From assembly GCF_040676675.1 (NCBI RefSeq), contig NZ_JBFAPK010000024.1, positions 62,001 to 126,000 of the forward strand: a DNA stretch of 64,000 nucleotides, read 5' to 3'. Source of the DNA: JBFAPK01 sp040676675. GTDB taxonomy: Bacteria; Actinomycetota; Actinomycetes; Mycobacteriales; Micromonosporaceae. The notes beneath the pieces are model-generated. The model made no database searches. It was given only the letters and a program-made list of their open reading frames with translations, and was not told where the DNA came from. Below, piece by piece: positions 49,825-58,895 of this stretch (the first letter of the stretch is position 1; every line of letters begins with the position of its first letter). Position numbers and translations under genes: made by a program.

Positions 49825-50934
49825 ATGCCACCCCGTACCTCCGTTCCCGCCGGCCCCCGCCGGCCGCTGGTCCTGACCTCCGACGACGAACTCCTCGACG
49901 ACCTGCTCCGGCTCGCCGCGGCCGCCGGTGTCGAGGTCGAGGCGGTCCGCGATCCCGCCGGCGCCCGGCCCCGGTGGGCGGGCGCGCCGCTGGTGCTGGT
50001 CGGCACCGACCAGGCCCAGCCGTGCCTGCGGGCCCGGCTGCCGCGCCGGCCCCGGGTCGTGCTGGTCGGCCGCGCCGGCCACGGTGATCCGGCCTGGGAC
50101 CTGGCCGAGCTCATCGGGGCGGAGCACATCGCGATGCTGCCGGCCGCGGAACCCTGGCTCGTGGACCGGCTCGGCGACGCCCCGACGGCCCGGTCCGGCC
50201 CGGGTGCGGGCCGCACCCTCGCGCTGATCGGCGGCCGGGGCGGTGCCGGTGCGAGCGTCCTGGCCGGCGGACTCGCCGTCACCGCCGCCCGGGGCGGACT
50301 GCGTACGCTGCTGGTCGACGCGGACCCGCTCGGCGGCGGCCTGGACCTGATCCTCGGCTGGGAACAGCTGGAGGGGCTGCGCTGGCCGGCGCTGAGCCAG
50401 GCCGACGGGCGCGTCGACGCGCCCGCGCTGGTACGCGCGCTGCCCAGCCGGGGCGACCTGGTGGTGCTCTCCTGGGATCGCGGCGACCTGCTGGCGCTCC
50501 CCGCCGAGGCGATGGCCGCCACCCTGGACGCCGGCTGCCGGGCCCGCGACCTCGTGGTCGTGGACCTGCCGCGCCGGCTGGACGACGCGGCCGTCCTCGC
50601 CCTGCAAGCCGCCGACCAGGCCTTCGTGGTGGTACCGGCCGAACTTCGCGCCATCGCCGCCGCGACCCGCGTCGTCGCCACGGTACTGCCGCACTGCGAC
50701 CGGCTGTCGGCGGTGGTGCGCGGTCCGGCGCCGGGCGGATTGAAGTCCCGCGAGGTGGCCCGGGGACTCGGCCTGCCGCTGGCCGGCACGCTGCGACCCG
50801 AGCCCGGCCTGAGCCGTGGGCTGGAGCGCGGGGAGGCGCCGGCGGCGAGCGGACGCGGCCCGCTGGCCACCCTCTGCCAGCGCATTCTCGGCGAGCTGAC
50901 CGGTGCCGCGTCGACCGGTGCGGGTGCCGCGTGA
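49825..50934 (+). CDS. ssd: Septum site-determining protein Ssd (TadZ/CpaE-like)
   Basis: The 369-residue protein combines an N-terminal receiver-like domain (about 1-125) with a MinD/ParA-like ATPase domain. The deviant Walker A is R138-G-G-A-G-A143-S144 in GGRGGAGAS, so the P-loop Lys is replaced by Ala. TLLVDADPLGGGLDLILGWE (161-180) is the conserved switch region. Mycobacterial Ssd affects septum placement; TadZ/CpaE homologues place the Tad machine. The gene overlaps tadA (GTGA) and heads the pilus operon. Start ATG 49825. Confidence 0.88.
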   Translation: MPPRTSVPAGPRRPLVLTSDDELLDDLLRLAAAAGVEVEAVRDPAGARPRWAGAPLVLVGTDQAQPCLRARLPRRPRVVLVGRAGHGDPAWDLAELIGAEHIAMLPAAEPWLVDRLGDAPTARSGPGAGRTLALIGGRGGAGASVLAGGLAVTAARGGLRTLLVDADPLGGGLDLILGWEQLEGLRWPALSQADGRVDAPALVRALPSRGDLVVLSWDRGDLLALPAEAMAATLDAGCRARDLVVVDLPRRLDDAAVLALQAADQAFVVVPAELRAIAAATRVVATVLPHCDRLSAVVRGPAPGGLKSREVARGLGLPLAGTLRPEPGLSRGLERGEAPAASGRGPLATLCQRILGELTGAASTGAGAA

Positions 50935-52244
50935 CTCCGGACATGGCCGCCCGGGTGCGGCAACGCTTCGTCGCCGACGGCACCCCGGTCACCCCCGCCG
51001 CCGTCGTCTCGGCGGTACGCGCCGACCCCGGCACCGCCGTGCTCGGCGACACCACCGTGCTGCGGACGGCCACCCGGGTGCACCGCGACCTCGTCGGCGC
51101 CGGGCCGTTGGCGCCGCTGCTGGACGATCCGGACGTCACGGACGTGCTGGTCAACGGCGTGAGCGTGTGGGTGGACCGGGGCCACGGGCTGCGACCGGTG
51201 CCGATCGACCTCGGCACACCGGACGACGTACGGCGGCTCGCGCAGCGCCTCGCGGCGGCCTGCGGCCGGCGGTTGGACGACGGCTCGCCGTACGCCGACG
51301 CCCGCCTCGCGGACGGCACCCGGCTGCACGCCGTACTCCCGCCGGTGGCGACCACCGGCCCGTACCTGTCGCTGCGTACCTTCCGGCAGCGCCCGTTCAC
51401 CCTCGACGAACTGGTCCGGCACGGCACGGTGCCGCGTCCGGCCGCCGACCTGCTCGCCGCCGTCGTGACGGCCCGGTTGGCGTACCTGGTCACCGGCGGC
51501 ACCGGGTCGGGCAAGACGACCCTGCTCAACACCCTGCTGGGGCTGGTCCCGCGGACCGAGCGGATCGTCCTGGTCGAGGATGCCGCCGAGCTGCGTCCGG
51601 TGCACCCGCACGTGGTCGGCCTCCAGGCGCGAACCTCCAACGTGGAGGGTGCGGGCTCCGTCGGCCTGGCCGACCTGGTCCGGCAGGCGCTGCGGATGCG
51701 GCCCGACCGGCTGGTGGTGGGCGAGTGCCGAGGTGCCGAGATCGTCGACCTGCTCAGCGCGCTCAACACCGGACACGACGGCGGTGCGGGCACCATGCAC
51801 GCCAACGCGCCCGGAGACGTACCGGCCCGGCTGGAGGCGCTCGGCCTCCTCGGTGGGCTGCCCCGGGCCGCCCTGCACGCCCAGGTCGCCGCCGCGCTCC
51901 AGGTGCTGCTGCAGCTGCGGCGGACCGCCGACGGGCGGGTGCTGGAGGCCGTCTGCCTGCTGCTGCCCGCCGGCCCGGAACGGTTGGTCACCGTCGTACC
52001 GGCCTGGGTGCGCGGCCACGGACCCGGGCCGGCGGCGACGGCACTGGCCCGGATGATCGCGAGCCGCGGCGTACCCGTGCCACCGGGGCTCGGCGGCGGC
52101 ACCCCGCCGCATCCCGCCCCGTCTCCGGCCGCCCCGCCTCCCACCGCTCCGCCACAGCTCGCCCCGCCTCCCGCCGCTCCGCCCCGCCCGACCCCGCCTC
52201 CTCCCGCCGCCGCTGCGCGCCCGACCGGGCGGGAGGAGTCATGA
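50931..52244 (+). CDS. tadA: Tad pilus assembly ATPase (CpaF/TadA)
   Basis: The 437-residue type II/IV secretion ATPase powers Flp pilus assembly. It has Walker A GGTGSGKTT (189-197), the Asp box ERIVLVEDAAELRP, Walker B PDRLVVGECRGAE and the His box TGHDGGAGTMHANAP. The GTG start overlaps the ssd stop. After residue ~390 a Pro/Ala-rich tail of some 45 residues replaces the usual end. Its stop overlaps the tadB ATG. Confidence 0.93.
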   Translation: MTPDMAARVRQRFVADGTPVTPAAVVSAVRADPGTAVLGDTTVLRTATRVHRDLVGAGPLAPLLDDPDVTDVLVNGVSVWVDRGHGLRPVPIDLGTPDDVRRLAQRLAAACGRRLDDGSPYADARLADGTRLHAVLPPVATTGPYLSLRTFRQRPFTLDELVRHGTVPRPAADLLAAVVTARLAYLVTGGTGSGKTTLLNTLLGLVPRTERIVLVEDAAELRPVHPHVVGLQARTSNVEGAGSVGLADLVRQALRMRPDRLVVGECRGAEIVDLLSALNTGHDGGAGTMHANAPGDVPARLEALGLLGGLPRAALHAQVAAALQVLLQLRRTADGRVLEAVCLLLPAGPERLVTVVPAWVRGHGPGPAATALARMIASRGVPVPPGLGGGTPPHPAPSPAAPPPTAPPQLAPPPAAPPRPTPPPPAAAARPTGREES

Positions 52245-53158
52245 TCATTCCCTGGTGGCTCACCGCCGTCTGTCTGGTCGCGGCGGCCGGGATAGCGGGT
52301 TGGCCGACCCGCGACCAGCGGAGGCGACACCGGCTGGTGCTCGCCTCCGGCGCGGGCCGGGAACGCGGCGGCCGGCCGGGGCAGACCTGGCTCGCGCTCC
52401 GCGAGCGGCTGCTCGCCTCGCCCCGGCGTACCGTCCTGCTCTCGGGCGTACTCGCCGGCGGGGTCGCGTTGCTGCTCGCCGGACCCGTCGCCGCCTTCGC
52501 CGCGGGCGCGTACGGCGCCGCGGGGACGCGCGGCCTGCTGCGCCACAGCCACGGCCGTCAGGCGGTACGCGACCGTCGCCGTCGGCTCGATGCGCTCGCC
52601 GCGCTCGCGGCCGACCTGCGCGCCGGACTGCCGATACCGCCGGCGCTCGTCGTCGTGGCGGGTCTCGGCGCGGCGCCGCCCCCGGCCGGAGGACTGCTCG
52701 GCGCGGCCGAGACGTCCGGGAACGTGCCCGGTACGGGGTCGGCTCGGACGGCCGCGACGCCCGCGTACGGGCCCGGTACCGGCGCGACACCCGCGTATCC
52801 GCCTGGCGCGGGGGCGGCGCGGATCGAGACGCTGGCGTTGGCCGCCGGACGCCTCGCCGAGCAGACCGGTGCGCCGCTGGCCGACCTGCTGGAGCGGATC
52901 GAGACCGACGCCCGGACCCTCGACCGAGGGCTGGCCGGTGCCGCCGCCCAGGCCGCCGGTGCCCGCGCCACCGCCTGGCTGCTCGCGGGACTGCCGCTGG
53001 GCGGGATGGCGCTCGGTTACGGCATCGGCGTCGACCCGCTCGACGTGCTGCTGCACACCCCGATCGGAGCCGCCTGTGCCGGCGGGGCCATCCTGCTCCA
53101 GGTCGCCGGCCTGCTCTGGGCCGAGCGGCTGGTTTCGGGCCCGGGGCGGGCGTCGTGA
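52241..53158 (+). CDS. tadB: Tad secretion membrane protein TadB
   Basis: The 305-residue protein has helices at the N-terminus (WWLTAVCLVAAAGIAGW), around 65-90, and at the C-terminus, with the GspF-like core ALAADLRAGLPIPPAL and LAEQTGAPLADLLERIETDA. TadB and TadC form the inner-membrane platform for the pilus ATPase. The loop between residues ~140 and 190 is a Gly/Thr/Pro-rich insertion with an imperfect TPAYGPGTGATPAYPPG repeat. ATG 52241 follows GGGAGGAG and overlaps tadA. Confidence 0.85.
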   Translation: MIIPWWLTAVCLVAAAGIAGWPTRDQRRRHRLVLASGAGRERGGRPGQTWLALRERLLASPRRTVLLSGVLAGGVALLLAGPVAAFAAGAYGAAGTRGLLRHSHGRQAVRDRRRRLDALAALAADLRAGLPIPPALVVVAGLGAAPPPAGGLLGAAETSGNVPGTGSARTAATPAYGPGTGATPAYPPGAGAARIETLALAAGRLAEQTGAPLADLLERIETDARTLDRGLAGAAAQAAGARATAWLLAGLPLGGMALGYGIGVDPLDVLLHTPIGAACAGGAILLQVAGLLWAERLVSGPGRAS

Positions 53159-53949
53159 CGTCAACGCGAGCGCTCGTCGTCGCGGTCCTGCTCGGGGCCG
53201 TGCTGCTGCTGACGGTGGGCACGCCGAGCGCCCGGCGGGCCGTACGCCGCCGGCTCGGCCGGTTGGGCGGGCGGGTTCCCGCCCAGGCCGCCCCGGCCTC
53301 GCACCTCCGGGTCCCGGGTGCGTCGGCCTCCTCCGGCATCGGAGGACGGGCGTGGCGGCCGGACCTGATCCGGCTCGCGGCCCTGCTCGCCGGCCTGGCC
53401 GCCGCGCTCCTGCTCGGAGGCTGGACCGGGCCGGCGGCCGGCATCGTCGTCGCCGTCGGATGTGACCGGTCGCTGCGTCGCATCGAGACGCCCGCCGCGC
53501 GGGAGCGCCGGTTGCGGGAGGGGGCCGATCTGCCGCTCGCCGCCGACCTGCTCGCGGCGGCGCTGCGCGCGGGCGCCCCGGTGGACCGGGCGGTCGCCGC
53601 CGTGGCGGAGGCGGTCGGCGGTCCGTTGGGCGAGCGGCTGCGCCGCGTCGGCCGGATCCTGCTGCTCGGCGGCGGCCCCGAGGAGGCGTGGTCACAGCTC
53701 GCCCCGGTTGCCGGCGGGGAGCGCCTCGGCACGGCGGCGGTCCGTTCCGCGGCGAGCGGGGCGGCGCTGGCCGGGGCTCTCGGGCGGCTCGCCGACGACC
53801 TGCGGGCCGACCGGGCGACGGCGGCCGAGGCGGACGCCCGCCGGGCCGGCGTGCTCATCGTGCTTCCGCTCGGGCTCTGTTTCCTGCCGGCCTTCATTCT
53901 CGCCGGTCTGGTGCCGGTGATCGTCGCCGTGCTCGGCGACGTGCTCTGA
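53155..53949 (+). CDS. tadC: Tad secretion membrane protein TadC
   Basis: The 264-residue protein has an N-terminal helix, a helix pair near 80-100, the GspF-type core PLAADLLAAALRAGAPVDRA and two closing helices (GVLIVLPLGLCFLPAFILAG, then LVPVIVAVLGDVL). It pairs with TadB. GTG 53155 overlaps the tadB stop. It is followed 26 bases later by the pilin gene behind its own GGGAGAGAGG ribosome site, which fits higher pilin output. Confidence 0.86.
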   Translation: MTSTRALVVAVLLGAVLLLTVGTPSARRAVRRRLGRLGGRVPAQAAPASHLRVPGASASSGIGGRAWRPDLIRLAALLAGLAAALLLGGWTGPAAGIVVAVGCDRSLRRIETPAARERRLREGADLPLAADLLAAALRAGAPVDRAVAAVAEAVGGPLGERLRRVGRILLLGGGPEEAWSQLAPVAGGERLGTAAVRSAASGAALAGALGRLADDLRADRATAAEADARRAGVLIVLPLGLCFLPAFILAGLVPVIVAVLGDVL

Positions 53950-53975
53950 GTCCCCAAGGGAGAGAGGAATCCATC

Positions 53976-54143
53976 ATGCGTAAGTTGATCGCCCGGCTGC
54001 GGGGCGACGCCGGGATGAACACGGCCGAGTACGCCGTCGGTACGCTCGCGGCCGTCGCCTTCGCGGGCATCCTGCTCAAGGTTCTGACCTCGGGTAACGT
54101 CCAGGCGGCCCTGACCGCCGTGATCGACCGGGCGCTGCGGTGA
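53976..54143 (+). CDS. Flp-type pilin (DUF4244)
   Basis: The 55-residue protein has a short basic leader (MRKLIARLRGDAG) then MNTAEYAVGTLAAVAFAGIL. Cleavage after Gly would put Glu at +5 and Tyr at +6, the hallmark of Flp prepilins, followed by one membrane helix. It is the major pilin candidate of the operon. A dedicated prepilin peptidase is not present in the window. Confidence 0.88.
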   Translation: MRKLIARLRGDAGMNTAEYAVGTLAAVAFAGILLKVLTSGNVQAALTAVIDRALR

Positions 54144-54508
54144 CCCGGCGCCGGCGGGTCGGGCGTGACCGGGGCTCGTTCACCGCCGAGCTGGCCGCCG
54201 GCCTGCCGGCGCTGACGCTGCTGCTGCTCGCCGGGCTGACCGCCGTCCTGGCGGTCGACACCAAGGCTCAGTGCGTGGACGCGGCGCGGGAGGCGGCGCT
54301 GGCAGCCTCCCGCGGCGAGTCCGGCACGGCGGCGGGAAACCGCTCGGCCCCGCCCGGGGCCACCGTCTCGGTCGAGATCGGACGCGAGACGGTGCGCGCG
54401 ACGGTACGGGCACCGGTGCGCGCGCTCGGCGCACGCCTACCGAGGATGAGCGTGGCCGCGACCGCGGTGGCCGCCGTCGAACCGGGTGACCCGGAGCCGC
54501 TCCCATGA
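54140..54508 (+). CDS. TadE-family pseudopilin
   Basis: The 122-residue product starts with GTG 54140, overlapping the pilin stop. It has the TadE signature RDRGSFTAELAAGLPALTLL with a Glu in the membrane-helix start, then a small beta-rich outer domain (VDAAREAALAASRGE and VRAPVRALG). TadE proteins are minor pilins. Its end overlaps the next gene (ATGA). Confidence 0.88.
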   Translation: MTRRRRVGRDRGSFTAELAAGLPALTLLLLAGLTAVLAVDTKAQCVDAAREAALAASRGESGTAAGNRSAPPGATVSVEIGRETVRATVRAPVRALGARLPRMSVAATAVAAVEPGDPEPLP

Positions 54509-55347
54509 CCGGCTCGACCGGCGGCGCACGTCGACCGCCCCGGCACGCGTACCGCGTCCGGCGTGCCGCCGGAGAGGTCATCGTCCGCCCCGGTCCGCTA
54601 CCGTCCGGACCGCCCGAACACGCGCACCGCCGCCGGCGGGGCCCGCTGTACCGGGGCCGGGGCCGGGGCTGGGGCGCGGACCGGAGCCAGGGCGGGAGCG
54701 GGCGCCGGGGTGGACGCGGGTTCCGGGACGGGAGCGGACGCGCGGTCCGGAGCGGGACCGGCTGCCCGGGCGGAGACGGAATCCGAGTCGGGAGCGGCAT
54801 CCTGGGCGGGAGCGGCACCCTGGGCGGGAGCGCGAACGGTGCCCGAGGCGTGCAGGGGCCGCGCGCCCGTGCGCTGCCGTGGCGGGGCTGGCTCCGGCGG
54901 TGGCCCGGCCGCACCGAGCCGGCGGGCGCCCGGGCCGGGACCGGGCGCGGTCGGGCGCGGCCCGGCCGGGGTCGGACCGACGACGGCAACGCGTCGCTCT
55001 GGCTGCTGGTCATCGGGCTACTGCTGCTGACCGCGGGGCTTGCCGCGGCGGCCGTGGGGGCGGCCCGGGTGGCCCGGCACGAGGCCCGGGTCGCGGCCGA
55101 CCTCGGGGCTCTCGCCGGTGCGGTGCGGGCGCTGGACGGCGCCTCGGTGGCCTGCGCGCAGGCGTCGACCATCGTCGCGCGCAACGGCGGCCGACTCGTC
55201 ACCTGCCGGCTCGACGGCCTCGACGTGCAGATCGGCGTCGAGGTCGCGGTACGGCCCCTGCCGGCGCTGAGCCGGGTCGCCGGCGCCACCGCCCGGGCCG
55301 GACCGGTCCGCGACCAGGGCGAGGCGACGCCGGGTATCGGGGAGTAG
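54505..55347 (+). CDS. TadE-like protein (Rv3654c type) with a long Gly/Arg-rich N-terminus
   Basis: The last ~120 residues, from RTDDGNASLWLLVIGLLLLT, match the Rv3654c TadE-like group, which occurs beside a DEAD helicase as here. The 280-residue reading also has ~155 N-terminal residues that are Arg/Gly/Ser-rich with tandem repeats (54790-54834). Relatives usually start right before the helix. The extension is in frame from ATG 54505, which overlaps the tadE stop, so it is probably translated, but no other start fits better. It may be a recent repeat expansion. Confidence 0.75.
   Translation: MTGSTGGARRPPRHAYRVRRAAGEVIVRPGPLPSGPPEHAHRRRRGPLYRGRGRGWGADRSQGGSGRRGGRGFRDGSGRAVRSGTGCPGGDGIRVGSGILGGSGTLGGSANGARGVQGPRARALPWRGWLRRWPGRTEPAGARAGTGRGRARPGRGRTDDGNASLWLLVIGLLLLTAGLAAAAVGAARVARHEARVAADLGALAGAVRALDGASVACAQASTIVARNGGRLVTCRLDGLDVQIGVEVAVRPLPALSRVAGATARAGPVRDQGEATPGIGE
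54790..54834 (+). repeat. 18-base tandem repeat within the TadE-like gene
   Basis: GGGAGCGGCATCCTGGGC (54790-54807) is followed by a copy with one change (54808-54825) and the start of a third. It encodes repeated Gly-Ser-Gly-Ile/Thr-Leu-Gly units. Looser GGGAGCG/GGGACGGGAGCG units extend upstream to about 54690. Confidence 0.75.
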
Positions 55348-55469
55348 CCGCCATCACGCGGGGCGGGGACGAGCGCGGGCAGTCAGTCGCCTGCGCTCCG
55401 CCCGGCCGGCCTCCCGCACCGGCGCGCGGTGGGCCGGGACCGCCGGCCCCGGGTCCGGCCGTCCAGGAA

Positions 55470-55676
55470 TCAGCGGACCCCCTCCACTGCGCTCTTGACC
55501 AGCCAGTTGTTGAGGATCTGGTGGATGCTGTAGAGGCGTTCGTTGATCATGTTCAGGCGTTCGGCCTGCGCCAGGGCGGCGTACGCCTGGGCCAGGGCGA
55601 TCTGCTGGTCCACGGTGAGATGGTCCTGGTTGATGGTGTAGAGCAGCTCGACGGTTTCGTCGATGGTGTCGCCCAC
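55470..55676 (-). CDS. 68-residue helical protein of unknown function
   Basis: GTG 55676 is preceded by AGGAGG with a five-base gap, a strong ribosome site. The product (MGDTIDETVELLYTINQDHL, then two helices rich in Ala, Gln, Glu and Ile) is acidic and almost entirely alpha-helical, with no Cys, membrane helix or known domain. It lies alone on the minus strand between the TadE-like gene and the helicase, about 80 bases from the helicase end. Composition is much less GC-biased than its neighbours, consistent with constraint. Confidence 0.65.
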   Translation of the reverse strand: MGDTIDETVELLYTINQDHLTVDQQIALAQAYAALAQAERLNMINERLYSIHQILNNWLVKSAVEGVR

Positions 55677-55757
55677 GACATCCTCCTCTGAGTGCCTTAT
55701 GGAAGCGCTCCCACGTGGCGAGTTATAACCATCGCACAGTCCATCTATGCCTGTGAA

Positions 55758-58289
55758 TTACTTGGGTTCTTTCGGCAAATTGGCCAAGACCACGTCGAGG
55801 ATCCGGACGGCCGCCGCCTTCTCCAACGGATTGTTGCCGTTGCCGCACTTCGGCGACTGCACGCAGGACGGGCAGCCGGTCTCGCAGCCGCACTCGGCGA
55901 TCGCGGCCCGGGTGGCGCGCAGCCAGGACGAGGCCGCCTCGTACGCGCGTTCCGCGAAGCCGGCACCGCCCGGGTGCCCGTCGTACACGAAAACGGTGGG
56001 CAGCCCGGTGTCCGGGTGCAGCGCCGTCGAGATGCCCCCGATGTCCCAGCGGTCGCAGGTCGCCACCAGGGGGAGCAGCCCGATCGCGGCGTGCTCGGCG
56101 GCGTGCAGCGCCCCGGGCACCTCGGCCGTCGTGATCCCCGCCTCGGCCAGCGACGCCTCGGTGAGGGTGAACCAGACCGCCACCGTACGCAGCTCGCGGG
56201 CGGGCAGGTCCAGCGGGCGCGTGTCGATCACCTCGCCGGTGGCGATGCGCCGCCGCTGGTACGAGACGACCTGGCTGGTGACGTCGACCTCGCCGAGGAA
56301 GAGGCTGACCGGTCCGGCGTCGACCCGGGACCGGACCGACAGCACCGAGAGGTCGGTGACGTCCCGGGCGTGCGTGGACCAGTCCGGCTCCTGGGCGTGC
56401 ACCAGCGCGCAGCCGTCCGCCAGGTCCAGCTCGTCCACCACGTACGAGACGCCCTGGTGCAGGTAGACCGCGCCCGGGTGCACCAGGAAGTGCGACGAGC
56501 CCGGGTCCACGGTGCCGAGCAGCCGGCCGGTCGACGACTCCACCACCGCCACCGGCGTACCGCCGGTGCCCCGCAGGTCGACGTCCGGCCGCCCGGTGTG
56601 CCGCCAGTACCAGCCGGTCGGGCGTTTGCGCAGCGCGCCCGCGGCGACCAGCGCCTCCACCGCCGCCGGGGCGCCCTCGCCGAAGAGGGCGAGATCGGCC
56701 GGGGTCAGCGGTGCCTCGGCCGCCGCGCAGCAGAGTTGGGGGCCGAGCACGTACGGGTTGTTCGGGTCGAGCACGGTCGCCTCGACCGGGCGCCCGAACA
56801 GCGCCTCCGGATGGTGGACCAGGTAGGTGTCCAGCGGGTCGTCGCGGGCCACCAGCACCGCCAGCGCCTCCCGCGCGGACCGGCCCGCCCGGCCGGCCTG
56901 CTGCCAGAGCGAGGCGCGGGTGCCCGGGTAGCCGCAGATCAGCACGGCGTCCAGCCCGACCAGGTCCACCCCCAGCTCCAGCGCGTTGGTGGAGGCCAAC
57001 CCGAGCAGCTGCCCGGAGAGCAGCGCGCGTTCCAGGGCCCGCCGCTCCTCCGACAGGTACCCGGCCCGGTAGGCGGCCACCCGGTCACCGAGGCCGGGCA
57101 CCGCCTCGTCCAACTGCCGCCGCGCGGTGGTCGCGACCACCTCGGCGCCCCGCCGGGACCTGACGAAGGCCAGGGTGCGCACCCCCGCGGCGACCGCGTC
57201 GCTGAGCAGGTCGGCGGTCTCCCGCAGCGCGGAGCGCCGGACCTGCCCCACCCCCTCCGGCCCGTCCTCGTCCGCGCGGCCGTCACCGGCCCCACCCGCC
57301 CCGTCGTCGTCCGCGCGGCCGTCGTCCGCCCCGCCGTCGGGCTCCGCGTCGAACCCGCCGGTGGAGCCGGTCACCGGAGGCGGCAGCAGCGGAGGCTCCC
57401 ACAGGGCGAAGGTCAGCCCGCCCCGCGGCGACGAGTCCTCGGTCACGGCCGTGACGGGCAGGCCGGTGAGCCGCTCGGCCGCCGCGGCCGGGTCGCCGGA
57501 GGTCGCCGAGGCGAGCACGAACACCGGCGTACCGGCCGACGGCCGGGACCGGTCGTCCGGGCCGGCCACCGCCACCGACGGCCCGTACCGGGCGGCCTGG
57601 CGGCGCAACCGGCGCAGCACGTGCGCCACGTGCGAGCCGAAGACACCCCGGTAGGTGTGGCACTCGTCGACCACCACGAAGGCGAGCCGGCGCAGGAACG
57701 TCGACCAGTGCGCGTGCCCCGGCAGGATGCCGTGATGCAGCATGTCGGGGTTCGTCAGGACGAATCGGGAGTGTCGCCGGATCCACTCCCGCTCGGCGCG
57801 CGGCGTGTCCCCGTCGTAACAGGCCGGGCGTACCCCGTCGAGCTCCAGCTCGGCTACGGCCCGCAGCTGGTCGGCGGCGAGCGCCTTCGTCGGAGCCAGG
57901 TAGAGCGCCGTGGCCCGGGGATCGGTCAGCAGGGCGGCGAGGGTGGGAAGCTGGTACGCGAGGGACTTGCCCGAGGCGGTACCGGTAGCGACGATCACAT
58001 GCCGGCCCTCGTACGCGTGGTTGGCCGCGGTGACCTGGTGCCGCCACGGGGTGACCACGCCGCGCCGCGCGAGCCCCGCCCGGAGCGGCTCGGGCACCCA
58101 GTCCGGCCAGGGCGCGGTGACGCCCGCGCTGGGGGCCACCCGTTCGACGTGCGTCACCGGATCGTCCGTGGCGGTGGCGCGCGCACCCAGCCGGCGGAGC
58201 AGCTCGCCGGGGGCCGGCACGCCGACCGGCGTGGAGATGCCCCCGCCGGAGCCTGCCGATACTGTGGCTGCGGACGTCACGTCCTGCAC
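55758..58289 (-). CDS. DEAD/DEAH-box helicase with C-terminal four-Cys domain (MrfA/Hrq1-like)
   Basis: The ~843-residue SF2 helicase has Walker A ATGTASGKS (101-109), a DECH box (VVVDECHTYRG), motif III SATSG and motif VI QQAGRAGRS. The C-terminus contains CGCETGCPSCVQSPKCG (from about 800), the metal site of DUF1998/MrfA-type helicases that act in mitomycin and crosslink repair. A ~50-residue acidic Gly/Asp insertion sits between the helicase lobes. GTG 58289 is chosen; GTG 58280 and upstream starts are possible. The helicase/Tad neighbourhood is widespread in actinobacteria. Confidence 0.88.
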   Translation of the reverse strand: MQDVTSAATVSAGSGGGISTPVGVPAPGELLRRLGARATATDDPVTHVERVAPSAGVTAPWPDWVPEPLRAGLARRGVVTPWRHQVTAANHAYEGRHVIVATGTASGKSLAYQLPTLAALLTDPRATALYLAPTKALAADQLRAVAELELDGVRPACYDGDTPRAEREWIRRHSRFVLTNPDMLHHGILPGHAHWSTFLRRLAFVVVDECHTYRGVFGSHVAHVLRRLRRQAARYGPSVAVAGPDDRSRPSAGTPVFVLASATSGDPAAAAERLTGLPVTAVTEDSSPRGGLTFALWEPPLLPPPVTGSTGGFDAEPDGGADDGRADDDGAGGAGDGRADEDGPEGVGQVRRSALRETADLLSDAVAAGVRTLAFVRSRRGAEVVATTARRQLDEAVPGLGDRVAAYRAGYLSEERRALERALLSGQLLGLASTNALELGVDLVGLDAVLICGYPGTRASLWQQAGRAGRSAREALAVLVARDDPLDTYLVHHPEALFGRPVEATVLDPNNPYVLGPQLCCAAAEAPLTPADLALFGEGAPAAVEALVAAGALRKRPTGWYWRHTGRPDVDLRGTGGTPVAVVESSTGRLLGTVDPGSSHFLVHPGAVYLHQGVSYVVDELDLADGCALVHAQEPDWSTHARDVTDLSVLSVRSRVDAGPVSLFLGEVDVTSQVVSYQRRRIATGEVIDTRPLDLPARELRTVAVWFTLTEASLAEAGITTAEVPGALHAAEHAAIGLLPLVATCDRWDIGGISTALHPDTGLPTVFVYDGHPGGAGFAERAYEAASSWLRATRAAIAECGCETGCPSCVQSPKCGNGNNPLEKAAAVRILDVVLANLPKEPK

Positions 58290-58538
58290 TCTCGCACTGA
58301 CCGGGGCACCGGGAAAAGGCGGGGCACGCGACCCGGGCCACGGGGACGAGGACCCGGGACGCCGAGCCCGCCGGCCGGGAAGGGGCCTGGCCGCCGACCG
58401 GCGCGGCGCCTCGGTGCGCACCCGACCGGTCGGTGGTTAGATGCGCAGGAGCGCGTGGATCCGAATTCCGGCCACGAGATCCGGTCCCGGTACCGCCGGG
58501 CGGGGTCCGTGCCGGGGCCCGGCCAGAGGAGGAGATCG

Positions 58539-58895
58539 ATGGAACTGTCGCTGGCGACCCGCACCGTCGCCGAGCACACGGTGCTGGAGGTCGGCGGCGA
58601 GGTGGACGTCTACACCGCCCCCCGGCTCCGGGAGCGTCTGGTCGAGCTGGTGGACGGCGGGGCCCGCAAGGTCGTCGTCGACCTCGGCCGGGTCGACTTC
58701 CTCGACTCGACCGGGCTGGGTGTGCTGGTCGGCGCCCTGAAGCGGCTGCGGGCGGCCGGCGGTGGTCTCGACCTGGTCTGTGACAAGGAGCCACTGCTCA
58801 AGATCTTCCGGATCACCGCGCTGGACCAGGTGTTCCCGATCCACCCCAGCGTCGACGCGGCGATCGCCGCGACCTCCGACGGCCCCGAGGCGTGA
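58539..58895 (+). CDS. STAS-domain anti-sigma factor antagonist
   Basis: The 118-residue single STAS domain starts at ATG 58539 behind GAGGAGG. The phosphorylatable serine S57 lies in FLDSTGLGVLVGALK, the standard SpoIIAA/RsbV site. Such proteins bind an anti-sigma kinase when unphosphorylated and thereby free a sigma factor. The next gene, an anti-sigma-type ATP-binding protein, overlaps its stop (GTGA), so the two are a coupled pair. No sigma gene is adjacent. Confidence 0.9.
   Translation: MELSLATRTVAEHTVLEVGGEVDVYTAPRLRERLVELVDGGARKVVVDLGRVDFLDSTGLGVLVGALKRLRAAGGGLDLVCDKEPLLKIFRITALDQVFPIHPSVDAAIAATSDGPEA

Noticed and set aside
50279..53695. Over 1100-codon minus-strand frame across ssd-tadA-tadB
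   Set aside because: Spans several real genes; composition is Arg/Pro/Gly-rich shadow sequence.
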